Source: Yersinia nurmii
GTDB taxonomy: Bacteria > Pseudomonadota > Gammaproteobacteria > Enterobacterales > Enterobacteriaceae
DNA: 64,000 bases
Assembly: GCF_001112925.1 (NCBI RefSeq)
Contig: NZ_CPYD01000004.1
Span: forward strand, 1 to 64,000
Direction: 5' to 3'
The translations under genes were made by a program, and so were the position numbers. Every line of letters begins with the position of its first letter. The first letter of the stretch is position 1. Under the pieces are notes generated by a model. That model did no database searches. It worked only from the letters and a program-made list of their open reading frames with translations, and was not told where the DNA came from. This document shows positions 11,842-19,550 of this stretch, piece by piece.

Positions 11842-11869
11842 TAAAGAATAGAACCTATAAGGCCGATAA
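11842..11869 (+). promoter_or_regulatory. possible sigma-28 promoter pointing away from the receptor gene
   Basis: TAAAGAAT at 11842 and a perfect GCCGATAA at 11862-11869 are separated by 12 bases, one more than the usual 11. It points right, into a region with no recognisable gene until mgtC. Confidence 0.4.
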
Positions 11870-12479
11870 AGCTGCAAATTTATCAAGGGATTTATCAGCA
11901 AAACTGAATTGGCTTAACGTAGCATAGTGGTAATATGCTGTTTTTCATCTTCCTCTCATTCTGGTTGAGTGGTCTGTGCAAAGTTCGGTAGCTGATGCAA
12001 TAGCACCCTGTGAATGAAAAAACGGCTGGTGGCGATGAGATTATGCTTGAGTAAGGGAACATCAGATCTAAAATCCAGATGACCTGATGACCTGACTGAA
12101 ATTTTCATGCAGATTGAATTACAGGGTTCGGTTGGGATAATCACAATTATCTTTTCGAAGAATACGATATGCGAGTGATGCAATATCTGATTCAGGACTT
12201 GGACGTTTGTTAATCTCTCAGAGTTAGATTAAGAAGTAGCTGAAACGAGTAAGCTTGCGCCCAGTGAACTAAAGACATCTTAGTTCACTGCCCGGATAGC
12301 GAAAATCAGGCGTGCTGTGCATTACGGAAACTCATACATCGGCTTAATTGAACGCCAGAAGATTATTTTTTTCTTGAGTAATAAACTCAATGATAAGAAT
12401 ATCTTCCTTTTTTGAGAGAAATACACTTAATTATCAACGTAAATGAAGTATTTAATTATATTTCCTAATGAATAATTGT
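11870..12479. other. intergenic region without a recognised gene
   Basis: These 600 bases carry no ORF with a good start and known similarity. They hold a perfect 11-bp inverted repeat at 12262-12272/12280-12290 (arms CAGTGAACTAA/TTAGTTCACTG) without a T-run. A possible sigma-28 promoter enters from the left. Confidence 0.5.
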
Positions 12480-12496
12480 CGTTTATGATTTGTTGA
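12480..12496 (+). promoter_or_regulatory. possible PhoP box upstream of mgtC
   Basis: CGTTTA, a 5-base gap (TGATT) and TGTTGA form a direct repeat close to the PhoP consensus (T/G)GTTTA-N5-(T/G)GTTTA, each half differing at one position. It lies just upstream of the promoter described next. PhoP control of mgtCB is known in Salmonella and Yersinia. Confidence 0.5.
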
Positions 12497-12507
12497 ATAA
12501 ACCACGC

Positions 12508-12536
12508 TTTACATACTTATTCCCTGAATCTATAAT
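12508..12536 (+). promoter_or_regulatory. sigma-70 promoter of mgtC
   Basis: TTTACA (12508-12513), a 17-base spacer and a perfect TATAAT (12531-12536) make a near-ideal promoter. Transcription would begin near 12543, leaving a leader of about 320-330 bases before mgtC, similar to the long mgtCBR leader in Salmonella. Confidence 0.75.
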
Positions 12537-12563
12537 CATGCAAAATTTCAGTGGAGAGAATTA

Positions 12564-12605
12564 ATGGACACCCAAAGTTGTAGTCAAATAAGCAAGGCAA
12601 GCTGA
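12564..12605 (+). CDS. possible leader peptide 1 of mgtC (MDTQSCSQISKAS)
   Basis: This is a 13-codon ORF with a strong ribosome site (GGAG, seven bases before the ATG), starting about 20 bases into the predicted transcript. Its last codons (GGCAAGC, 12596-12602) are one arm of a hairpin with 12627-12633. The position matches mgtM, the first leader ORF of Salmonella mgtC, whose translation tunes mgtC transcription to ATP level; the peptide itself is not obviously alike. Confidence 0.5.
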   Translation: MDTQSCSQISKAS

Positions 12606-12650
12606 CTCATCTCCTACTGATTTGTTGCTTGCCGAACATGGCGGGCAGCA
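12596..12650 (+). promoter_or_regulatory. mutually exclusive leader hairpins
   Basis: GCTTGCC at 12627-12633 can pair either with GGCAAGC inside leader peptide 1 (12596-12602) or with the following GGCGGGC (12640-12646, through two G-U pairs). The latter extends to an 11-bp stem 12623-12633/12640-12650. Because the arm is shared, ribosome position on the peptide would decide which hairpin forms, as in transcription attenuation. There is no T-run after the second hairpin, so any terminator would be Rho-dependent. Confidence 0.5.
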
Positions 12651-12741
12651 CCCTCAAGTTTTATTCTGAACTGTGCATACCCTGGTAAATTATAAATAAT
12701 CGATGGTCTTTTTCATCGAGTGAGTTTATTTGGATTTTATT

Positions 12742-12792
12742 ATGGTATTCAACGGTCACTCTCTATTTCCTCCTGGTTTTAAGTTCAGTTAA
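12742..12792 (+). CDS. possible leader peptide 2 of mgtC (MVFNGHSLFPPGFKFS)
   Basis: This 16-codon ORF lies in the 3' half of the mgtC leader and contains two consecutive proline codons. Salmonella mgtC carries a proline-codon leader ORF, mgtP, at this position, where slow decoding of Pro codons raises mgtC expression. Its ribosome site is weak (GGA about nine bases before the ATG). It ends 81 bases before the chosen mgtC start, just ahead of two competing hairpins. Confidence 0.45.
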   Translation: MVFNGHSLFPPGFKFS

Positions 12793-12808
12793 TTGCTGAG
12801 TATTCTCT

Positions 12809-12839
12809 TAGCACAATTACCTGTGTGCTAAATAGCACA
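12809..12839 (+). promoter_or_regulatory. competing hairpins before the mgtC start
   Basis: TGTGCTA at 12824-12830 can pair with TAGCACA upstream (12809-12815) or with TAGCACA downstream (12833-12839, loop AAAT when six pairs form). These are two alternative folds sharing one arm, lying 23-35 bases before the mgtC start codons. Confidence 0.55.
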
Positions 12840-12873
12840 TGATTACTCTTCCATTAATAATATGGATAGAATC

Positions 12874-13572
12874 ATGTCATTGACTCCGTTTGTCTTAAAT
12901 ATATTACTCGCTACGACTTTGGGCGCATTAATTGGCGCAGAGCGTCAATGGCGTCAGCGTATGGCGGGATTACGCACTTATGCTTTGGTAGCGACAGGTG
13001 CTGCGATATTTGTTCTTAGTTCTGCCGTAACATCTCCGGATAGTCCTGGGCGAATTGCCGCACAAATTGTTTCTGGGATCGGTTTTTTGGGGGCCGGGGT
13101 TATTATGCGCGACGGCATGAATATTCGCGGGTTGAACACGGCTGCGACGCTATGGTGTTCCGCTGCGGTGGGCGTTCTGTGTGGACTGGGGCTTGAATGG
13201 CATGCGGTATGCGCGACCGCGATTATTTTGAGCGCTAATATATTACTACGCGAAGCTGCTCATCGAATTAATCTACAGCCCCAAAGACAGGCCCTCGATC
13301 TGGAAGTTCGTTATCGCATTCAGGTAACCTGTGGTACTGAAGATGAAATATTGGTGAGAACGCTAATATTGCAGGCATTAAATGGAATGGCACTTCGTTT
13401 GCAATCTTTATGTAGTTCAGATATTTCTCGTCCAGGTCAATTAGAAGTGTGTGCCGAAATAATGGCAACGCCAGCGGCACAAAAAGAAATAGAAGGTATT
13501 GTTTGTCGCGTCAGTTTGGAACGAAGCGTCAGTGCGGTTCATTGGCGAGTAGCGTCAGAATTGCCCATGTGA
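12874..13572 (+). CDS. mgtC: MgtC virulence/Mg-starvation membrane protein
   Basis: The 232-residue protein is close to Salmonella MgtC (231 residues). Four or five membrane helices occupy residues 1-130, with the family motifs GALIGAERQWRQRMAGLRT, SPGRIAAQIVSGIGFLGAGVIMR and RGLNTAATLWCSAAVGVL. A soluble ACT-like C-terminal domain follows. MgtC inhibits the F1Fo ATP synthase in Salmonella and is needed for growth at low magnesium and in macrophages. I prefer the ATG at 12874 (preceded by GGATAG) over 12862, which has no ribosome site. It is the first gene of an mgtC-mgtB unit, with a 238-base gap between them that holds two more short ORFs. Confidence 0.93.
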   Translation: MSLTPFVLNILLATTLGALIGAERQWRQRMAGLRTYALVATGAAIFVLSSAVTSPDSPGRIAAQIVSGIGFLGAGVIMRDGMNIRGLNTAATLWCSAAVGVLCGLGLEWHAVCATAIILSANILLREAAHRINLQPQRQALDLEVRYRIQVTCGTEDEILVRTLILQALNGMALRLQSLCSSDISRPGQLEVCAEIMATPAAQKEIEGIVCRVSLERSVSAVHWRVASELPM

Positions 13573-13649
13573 AAATTTACTGTTTTCTGGCAAAACTATT
13601 AACCATAAATAATAAACCATTCTCACCCAAGTGGTAGTAAGGAGTCGTT

Positions 13650-13691
13650 ATGGACGAGCACCCCGGAGTTAAATTAATTGAGCGTTGTTAA
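13650..13691 (+). CDS. possible small ORF between mgtC and mgtB (MDEHPGVKLIERC)
   Basis: This 13-codon ORF has a perfect ribosome site AAGGAG (13639-13644) five bases before its ATG, the strongest site in the area. It lies midway in the mgtC-mgtB gap. I recognise no homologue. It could be a second leader peptide acting on mgtB, or a small protein in its own right. Confidence 0.45.
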   Translation: MDEHPGVKLIERC

Positions 13692-13775
13692 TTTCGATCT
13701 AAATTAATCTGGTTGGCAACGCAATAAATAAATCTCGACGTCAGTTTATTCTCAAAATAATTGGGAGGATAAACC

Positions 13776-13814
13776 TTGCGTGATGAGTATGAAATAAAAA
13801 GAGATGCGTTATGA
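13776..13814 (+). CDS. possible TTG-start ORF coupled to mgtB
   Basis: This 12-codon ORF starts with TTG about seven bases after GGGAGG and ends in TGA that overlaps the mgtB ATG as ATGA. mgtB itself has only a poor ribosome site (AGAGAT), so ribosomes finishing this ORF could re-start on mgtB. The true mgtB start cannot lie further up in frame, since a stop codon (TGA at 13790) blocks it. Confidence 0.45.
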   Translation: MRDEYEIKRDAL

Positions 13815-16519
13815 CCAAGTTAATGAAAACAGGGCAAGCGGAAAATTATCGCCGTGAAAAAAACAAACCTTTTGTCGTTGCACAAGAGGCCAAAAATAGT
13901 CTGGATTTAACCTTATCCAAATTGAATGCCAATTTAAATGGTTTAACCGAAGAGGATGCGCTGGAGCGCCTTGAGCAATATGGCGCAAACGAAGTTGCTC
14001 ACGATAAAGCGCCGCATGCGTTGATACAGCTGGTTGCTGCTTTTAATAATCCGTTTATTTTTGTCCTAATGGTACTGGCGGCGATCAGTTTCTTCACTGA
14101 TTACTGGCTGCCGATGAAACAAGGGGAAGAAACCGATCTTACCGGCGTAAGTATTATTGTGATTATGGTACTGCTGAGCGGATTTTTGCGATTCTGGCAA
14201 GAATACCGGACCAATAAAGCAGCGGAAGCCTTGAAATCGATGGTAAGAACTACCGCAACGGTAATGCGTCGTGAAAAACACAGCGTGCAGCCGGTTAAAA
14301 GGGAGGTGTCGATTAAAGAATTGGTTCCGGGGGATATTATTTATTTGTCTGCCGGAGATATGGTTCCTGCCGATCTCAGATTGGTTTCTTCAAGGGATCT
14401 GTTTATCAGTCAGGCAATTTTGACTGGCGAAGCAATTCCTATCGAAAAATACGATGCATTAAGCTGCGTAAGCCAAAAATCAACTACCTCGGAGGCCTGT
14501 AGCGAAAGCGAGCTGCTGGAATTATCTAACGTTTGTTTGATGGGAACCAATGTGGCGAGTGGAACGGCGACCGCGGTAGTCGTGGCTACCGCAGGACACA
14601 CCTATTTTGGTTCGCTGGCGAAATCTATCGTAGGATCGCGTTCTCAAACTGCATTTGACCGTGGCGTCAACAGCGTTAGCTGGTTGTTGATCCGATTTAT
14701 GCTGGTTATGGTTCCCATTGTTTTACTGATTAATGGTTTTACCAAAGGTGATTGGACGGAAGCGGCATTATTTGCGTTAGCGGTTGCCGTGGGTTTAACG
14801 CCAGAAATGTTACCCATGATTGTCAGCTCTAACTTGGCAAAAGGCGCAATCGCCATGGCCAAAAGAAAAGTGGTGGTTAAGCGATTAAATGCTATACAAA
14901 ACTTCGGTGCTATGGATGTGTTGTGCACGGATAAAACCGGCACATTGACTCAGGATCGTATCATTCTGGAGCATCATTTAGATGCGAAAGGCTGTAACGA
15001 TACCCGTGTCCTGCAATTGGCCTGGCTCAATAGCTATCATCAAAGTGGTATGCGGAATCTGATGGATCAGGCGGTTATCAGTTTTAGCCGCGGTAAATCA
15101 GTTATCGATCCTTTACGTAGTTACAATAAAGTCGATGAATTACCTTTCGATTTTGTGCGTCGCCGCTTGTCCATTGTGGTGAAAGATAAGGATCAGCGGC
15201 AGCAGTTGATCTGCAAAGGTGCGGTGGAAGAAATGCTCCAAATCTGTAGCCATATTCGCGATGGCGATCAGATTTTGCCGATGAATGATACCCGTCGGCA
15301 GGCATTGCTGACTCTAGCCAGCCAATACAATCAGGATGGTTTCCGGGTTCTGCTGCTAGCAACTCGGGATATGGGATCGCAGGTCAGCGATGTTCCTCTC
15401 AGTATTCACGATGAAAAAGCGCTGATTGTCGAAGGGGTGTTGACATTCCTCGATCCGCCAAAGGAAAGTGCGGCGGCGGCCATTGCGGCACTGCGTGAAA
15501 ATGGCGTAGCGATAAAAGTTTTAACCGGCGATAACCCGATTATCACCAGCAAAATTTGTCGTGATGTTGGTTTGGAGCCGGGAGAACCACTCGGTGGCAG
15601 CGATATTGAGTTGATGGATGACGAAACGCTGGCGCGTGAGGTAGAGCTGCGCACGGTATTCACCAAACTAACGCCATTACAAAAATCTCGCGTATTGAAA
15701 ATGTTGCAGGCCAACGGGCATACGGTCGGTTTCCTCGGCGATGGTATTAATGATGCGCCGGCGTTGCGCGACGCCGACGTGGGAATATCGGTTGATACCG
15801 CAACAGATATAGCGAAAGAATCCGCTGATATCATTTTGCTAGAGAAAAATCTGATGGTGCTGGAGGAGGGGGTAATCAAAGGGCGCGAAACCTTTGGTAA
15901 TATCATCAAATACCTAAACATGACCGCCAGTTCCAACTTTGGCAATGTGTTTTCCGTGTTGGTTGCTAGCGCTTTTATTCCATTTTTGCCGATGCTGGCA
16001 ATTCATTTGCTGCTGCAAAATCTGATGTACGATATTTCCCAGCTCTCGTTGCCTTGGGATAAAATGGATAAAGAATTTTTGCGCAAACCGCGTAAGTGGG
16101 ATGCGAAAAACATTGGCCGCTTTATGCTATGGATTGGTCCAACCTCGTCTATTTTTGATATTACTACCTACGCATTAATGTGGTTTGTCTTTGCCGCTAA
16201 TAGCGTAGAGCATCAGGCGTTATTCCAGTCTGGCTGGTTTATTGAGGGGCTGCTATCGCAAACATTGGTTGTGCATATGTTGCGCACGCAAAAAATTCCG
16301 TTTATCCAAAGTACCGCTGCGCTACCCGTTTTATTGATGACCGGATTGGTTATGGCGATTGGTATTTATATTCCGTTCTCACCTCTTGGCGCGCTGGTCG
16401 GCCTGCAGCCGCTGCCGTGGCAATATTTCCCGTGGTTAGCCGGTACGTTGGTTAGTTATTGCGTGGTTGCGCAATTAATGAAGCGATTCTATATCCGTCG
16501 TTTTGGAGAGTGGCTGTAA
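13811..16519 (+). CDS. mgtB: Mg2+-transporting P-type ATPase
   Basis: The 902-residue P-type ATPase (type IIIB, MgtA/MgtB) imports magnesium across the inner membrane using ATP. Visible elements in order are: an N-terminal cytoplasmic segment, helices 1-2 (about residues 75-135), an actuator domain with TGEAIP, helices 3-4 with GLTPEMLPMIVS, the phosphorylation motif DKTGTLT with D374, a nucleotide-binding domain, the hinge GDGINDAPALRDADVGI, and six C-terminal helices. Placement behind mgtC indicates MgtB rather than MgtA. No mgtR peptide gene is visible in the 90 bases downstream. A strong terminator separates it from convergent curA. Confidence 0.94.
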   Translation: MTKLMKTGQAENYRREKNKPFVVAQEAKNSLDLTLSKLNANLNGLTEEDALERLEQYGANEVAHDKAPHALIQLVAAFNNPFIFVLMVLAAISFFTDYWLPMKQGEETDLTGVSIIVIMVLLSGFLRFWQEYRTNKAAEALKSMVRTTATVMRREKHSVQPVKREVSIKELVPGDIIYLSAGDMVPADLRLVSSRDLFISQAILTGEAIPIEKYDALSCVSQKSTTSEACSESELLELSNVCLMGTNVASGTATAVVVATAGHTYFGSLAKSIVGSRSQTAFDRGVNSVSWLLIRFMLVMVPIVLLINGFTKGDWTEAALFALAVAVGLTPEMLPMIVSSNLAKGAIAMAKRKVVVKRLNAIQNFGAMDVLCTDKTGTLTQDRIILEHHLDAKGCNDTRVLQLAWLNSYHQSGMRNLMDQAVISFSRGKSVIDPLRSYNKVDELPFDFVRRRLSIVVKDKDQRQQLICKGAVEEMLQICSHIRDGDQILPMNDTRRQALLTLASQYNQDGFRVLLLATRDMGSQVSDVPLSIHDEKALIVEGVLTFLDPPKESAAAAIAALRENGVAIKVLTGDNPIITSKICRDVGLEPGEPLGGSDIELMDDETLAREVELRTVFTKLTPLQKSRVLKMLQANGHTVGFLGDGINDAPALRDADVGISVDTATDIAKESADIILLEKNLMVLEEGVIKGRETFGNIIKYLNMTASSNFGNVFSVLVASAFIPFLPMLAIHLLLQNLMYDISQLSLPWDKMDKEFLRKPRKWDAKNIGRFMLWIGPTSSIFDITTYALMWFVFAANSVEHQALFQSGWFIEGLLSQTLVVHMLRTQKIPFIQSTAALPVLLMTGLVMAIGIYIPFSPLGALVGLQPLPWQYFPWLAGTLVSYCVVAQLMKRFYIRRFGEWL

Positions 16520-16548
16520 ATTAAAGATTCTGATTAAACGGCGTCGTA

Positions 16549-16584
16549 CACCTATTCACCTATTCACCTATTCACCTATTCACC
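16549..16584. repeat. octamer tandem repeat (CACCTATT) x 4.5
   Basis: Four perfect copies of CACCTATT plus CACC run up to the mgtB/curA terminator stem, whose first two bases are the end of the last partial copy. This is a short VNTR candidate in the intergenic space. Confidence 0.95.
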
Positions 16585-16608
16585 GGGGCCTTCTGGCCCC
16601 GGCTTTAT
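16583..16608. terminator. terminator between convergent mgtB and curA
   Basis: A GC-only 8-bp stem (CCGGGGCC 16583-16590 with GGCCCCGG 16595-16602) and a TTCT loop are followed by CTTTATT. It probably ends mgtB transcription. Confidence 0.8.
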
Positions 16609-16611
16609 TGT

Positions 16612-17646
16612 TTATTCGTTACTTACGCGAATAACCAACTTACCAAAGTTCTTACCTTGCAGCAGACCCATAAAGGCCTGTGGCGCATTCTCCAATCCAT
16701 CAACTAAATCTTCGCGGAATTTGATCTTGCCCTGTTCGAGCCAGTCGTTCATCTGTTTGATAAATTCACCGTAGTGATGAGAATAATCATCAAAAATGAT
16801 GAACCCCTGCATTCTGATGCGTTTACGTAAAATCAGACCTTGCAATAACGGTAGGCGATCCGGACCGTCAGGTAATGCGGTGGCGTTATATTGTGAAATC
16901 ATTCCGCAAACAGGAATACGTGCGCGGGTGTTTAGCAGAGGTAAGACCGCATCGAATACGGCACCGCCGACGTTTTCGTAGTAAATATCTATACCGTCAG
17001 AGCAGGCCTTAGACAATTGCTGAGGAAAATCAGTGGCTTGATGGTCAATACAGACGTCAAATCCCAGTTCTTCTACCACATAGCGACATTTTTCTGCGCC
17101 ACCGGCAATGCCAACTACACGGCACCCTTTAATTTTCCCGATTTGTCCAACAACCGAACCTACCGCGCCGCTGGCGGCGGCAACGACCAGTGTTTCACCT
17201 TCTTTTGGCTGTCCTATATCCAGTAATCCCATATAGGCGGTAAATCCAGGCATGCCCAAAACACCTAGTGAGCGAGAAGGATGAGACAGTGATGGGCCAA
17301 GGTTTTTCACATTGCGGCCGTCAGAAACCGCGTAATCCTGCCATCCGTTAGCGGACAATACCCAATCACCGACTTTAAAATCCGGATGTTGTGAGGCTTC
17401 AACCCGGGAAACCGTGCCGCCGACCATCACGTCGTCAACGGCAACCGGAGGGGCATAAGATGGAGCATCGCTCATGCGACCACGCATATAAGGATCAAGA
17501 GATAAATAGCGGGTTCTTAGCAAAATCTCTCCTGCCGCCGGTTGAGGAATATCTTTGATCTCTAAGCGAAAATTATCCGCTGTCGGTGCGCCTTTCGGTC
17601 TGGAAGCTAGCACAATACGACGGTTATGGATTTTATCTTGAGGCAT
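16612..17646 (-). CDS. curA: NADPH-dependent curcumin reductase, MDR family
   Basis: The 344-residue medium-chain reductase matches E. coli CurA (YncB, 345 residues), which reduces curcumin and other alpha,beta-unsaturated ketones. It shows the LTD-type reductase signatures LDPYMRGRM, LGMPGFTAYMGLLDIG, the Rossmann motif AASGAVGSVVGQIGKI and YYENVGG. Zinc ligands are absent, as in the family. The start at 17646 (MPQDKIHNRR) has AAGGA seven bases upstream; an upstream ATG at 17697 lacks one. It is a single gene convergent with mgtB. Confidence 0.92.
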   Translation of the reverse strand: MPQDKIHNRRIVLASRPKGAPTADNFRLEIKDIPQPAAGEILLRTRYLSLDPYMRGRMSDAPSYAPPVAVDDVMVGGTVSRVEASQHPDFKVGDWVLSANGWQDYAVSDGRNVKNLGPSLSHPSRSLGVLGMPGFTAYMGLLDIGQPKEGETLVVAAASGAVGSVVGQIGKIKGCRVVGIAGGAEKCRYVVEELGFDVCIDHQATDFPQQLSKACSDGIDIYYENVGGAVFDAVLPLLNTRARIPVCGMISQYNATALPDGPDRLPLLQGLILRKRIRMQGFIIFDDYSHHYGEFIKQMNDWLEQGKIKFREDLVDGLENAPQAFMGLLQGKNFGKLVIRVSNE

Positions 17647-17772
17647 GTTGAGTTCCTTGCTCGTCTTACAGGTCTGAATGAGGTTTGGCTTGCGCAAACC
17701 TCGTTAGGTGCTGCAAAAAGAATAATGGATATTGCGCAAAATGCCTCAGTGAGGCGTGCTGCGACGAAGGGG

Positions 17773-18192
17773 TTATAGCGGAACGATAAGGACATCAACG
17801 CGGCTGGCGTTGATTAATCGAGTAGCTGAGCAGTAGATTTTATTCATCATGCTGGCGTGATGATGGCCACAAATAACCAAATCTATTTGCCGTTTATGAC
17901 TGACGTAAGTCAGGCTATCCGCTAATTCGCCGTGGAGAACGGCCATTTCAGCAATGGGATAATTGGCGTTGGCCTGTAACTCGGCCATAAATAAGTGGGC
18001 TTCTTCCTGTAACAGATTACGCAGATCGCCCAGCATCGGCGCTGCAAAATTATTATACATTTCCGGTTCGGTGGTTAGCGTGACCAAAGAAATTTTACCG
18101 TTATGTGGACGAACAATTGAAACAGCCTTGTCGACTAGCTGCTGACTGTCCGGCGAAAGTGAAACAGCAACCAGTACATTTTGATATTTCAT
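17773..18192 (-). CDS. uspC: universal stress protein C
   Basis: The 139-residue UspA-family protein has an N-terminal strand MKYQNVLVAVSL and a C-terminal ATRLINASRVDVLIVPL. E. coli uspC also lies beside flhDC, and UspC there is linked to motility and to stress responses. The Gly-rich ATP-binding loop of some Usp proteins is not present, as in UspA/UspC. The start at 18192 is supported by GGAG upstream. It is transcribed away from flhDC. Confidence 0.9.
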   Translation of the reverse strand: MKYQNVLVAVSLSPDSQQLVDKAVSIVRPHNGKISLVTLTTEPEMYNNFAAPMLGDLRNLLQEEAHLFMAELQANANYPIAEMAVLHGELADSLTYVSHKRQIDLVICGHHHASMMNKIYCSATRLINASRVDVLIVPL

Positions 18193-18851
18193 TATTCTCT
18201 CCACTAAACAACATCATAGCTAAAGAGTAGGGGATAGGCAGGCTTGAGGATGGGATCTGCTTCACAGTTAATCTTTTTGTTAAATTCATAGCATAAAATA
18301 GCGTCAATCGTATATAACGTGACCCGATAAACGGGTTTGCTGTATGAATTTCACCCAAAACAGGATTATACCTTTGCAAAAAGTACGGGTATGTACCACA
18401 TTTAATGCATTATCTCCGAGCACAGTAGAACGATGACACAAATTGAAATATTTTGTTACGTCCGTTGTGGCTTTCATGACCTGTTTTGCGCCTTTTTAAC
18501 CGATTATTGATGGCTGGTTAATATTTGAACGCTTACCAAATGGCAGCTAAAAGTTTTTAAATGCCACGATTACTCGGCTAAAAATATAGTTTACTAAGGT
18601 TACTTATAGTTTTGCCGAACATTTAATTTACTTAATAGCGATTAATTCTAGGATTTCCGCCTCATGGCAGATTTTTGCTCCGTTATTTTGGTTTGGTGAT
18701 GTTTTTGTTCGAATTGATCTAAAAAAGCTAAGAATTAGGCTTATATGATTGGATTTTAAGATGGTTTCTGACTTGAGCTTGTTTTTTAAGCGCCAAATTG
18801 ATTAAAAAATAAGCTAGCTACACCATATTTAAGAAAATTATATTTTATTTT

Positions 18852-18867
18852 TGTGACTCGTGTCACA
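18852..18867. promoter_or_regulatory. CRP-cAMP binding site upstream of flhDC
   Basis: TGTGA, six bases and TCACA match the CRP consensus halves exactly, with GTGAC/GTCAC inside. It lies about 335 bases before flhD. CRP activates flhDC in E. coli and Yersinia. Confidence 0.75.
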
Positions 18868-18934
18868 TTACATTTAAAATAAATCACTACCCACGTTGTA
18901 TGTGCCGACGATTCGGGAGTAGAGTTGGCCCTCT

Positions 18935-18950
18935 TTAGGAATATTCCTAA
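18935..18950. promoter_or_regulatory. RcsAB-box-like palindrome upstream of flhDC
   Basis: TTAGGAAT/ATTCCTAA is a perfect 16-bp palindrome close to the RcsAB box consensus (TAAGAATATTCCTA). RcsB, with RcsA, represses flhDC in enterobacteria through such a site in the flhDC leader. It lies about 250 bases before the flhD ATG. Confidence 0.65.
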
Positions 18951-19199
18951 TATTTGTAAGAAAAGTTTCATGAACGTGACGCAATAATAGAACGGTCGAA
19001 AAATACTGTAGCCCAAGCGTCTGACATGAGATTACGTAACGAAATGGTTTTTTTTTCTGTGATACCAGTAGTCTTTTAATTACTTTTAGTTCTATACGTT
19101 TTAATAAACGGTATAACGGGAAGGATCCCAGGTCATGGGTGATAAACACCTTCACCCAACTTATGTTTTAAAACATAATCTGTCGGGATGTATAATAAG

Positions 19200-19550
19200 A
19201 TGAGTACGTCTGAATTACTCAAACATATTTATGATATTAATTTGTCATATTTGCTTTTAGCACAGCGTTTAATTAATGATGAAAAAGCATCTGCCATGTT
19301 TCGTTTAGGTATTACGGATACTATGGCCGACGCATTATCTCAATTAACGTTGCCTCAAATGGTTAAATTGGCCGAAACGAATCAATTAGTTTGCCATTTT
19401 CGCTTTAACGATCACAACACTATTCATCATCTGACGAAAGAATCTCGCGTGGATGATTTGCAGCAAATCCATACTGGGATTTTATTGTCAAGCCACTTAC
19501 TGCATGAGTTATCGTTGAAAGACGGTAGTGCGTCTAAAAAAAGAGCATGA
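19200..19550 (+). CDS. flhD: flagellar master regulator subunit FlhD
   Basis: The 116-residue protein has the same length as E. coli FlhD and nearly the same sequence in [43 protein letters not shown] and [13 protein letters not shown]. FlhD pairs with FlhC as an FlhD4C2 complex that activates class 2 flagellar promoters with sigma-70. The conserved Cys of the FlhD dimer interface (VCHF) is present. I chose ATG 19200 (MSTSELL) over 19188 because it fits the family start. The stop overlaps the flhC ATG (ATGA), so the two subunits are translationally coupled. Confidence 0.96.
   Translation: MSTSELLKHIYDINLSYLLLAQRLINDEKASAMFRLGITDTMADALSQLTLPQMVKLAETNQLVCHFRFNDHNTIHHLTKESRVDDLQQIHTGILLSSHLLHELSLKDGSASKKRA

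Larger units (their letters stand above)
18205..19199 (+). promoter_or_regulatory. long AT-rich control region of flhDC
   Basis: About one kilobase between uspC and flhD holds no gene but at least two regulator sites: a perfect CRP palindrome (18852-18867) and an RcsAB-like palindrome (18935-18950). A long leader for flhDC is usual in enterobacteria, where many regulators act on it. I could not fix the transcription start. Confidence 0.75.

Noticed and set aside
11956-12183. 75-codon minus-strand ORF in the gap before mgtC
   Set aside because: It has no ribosome site, no recognisable family feature and lies in an AT-rich gap with chance open frames.
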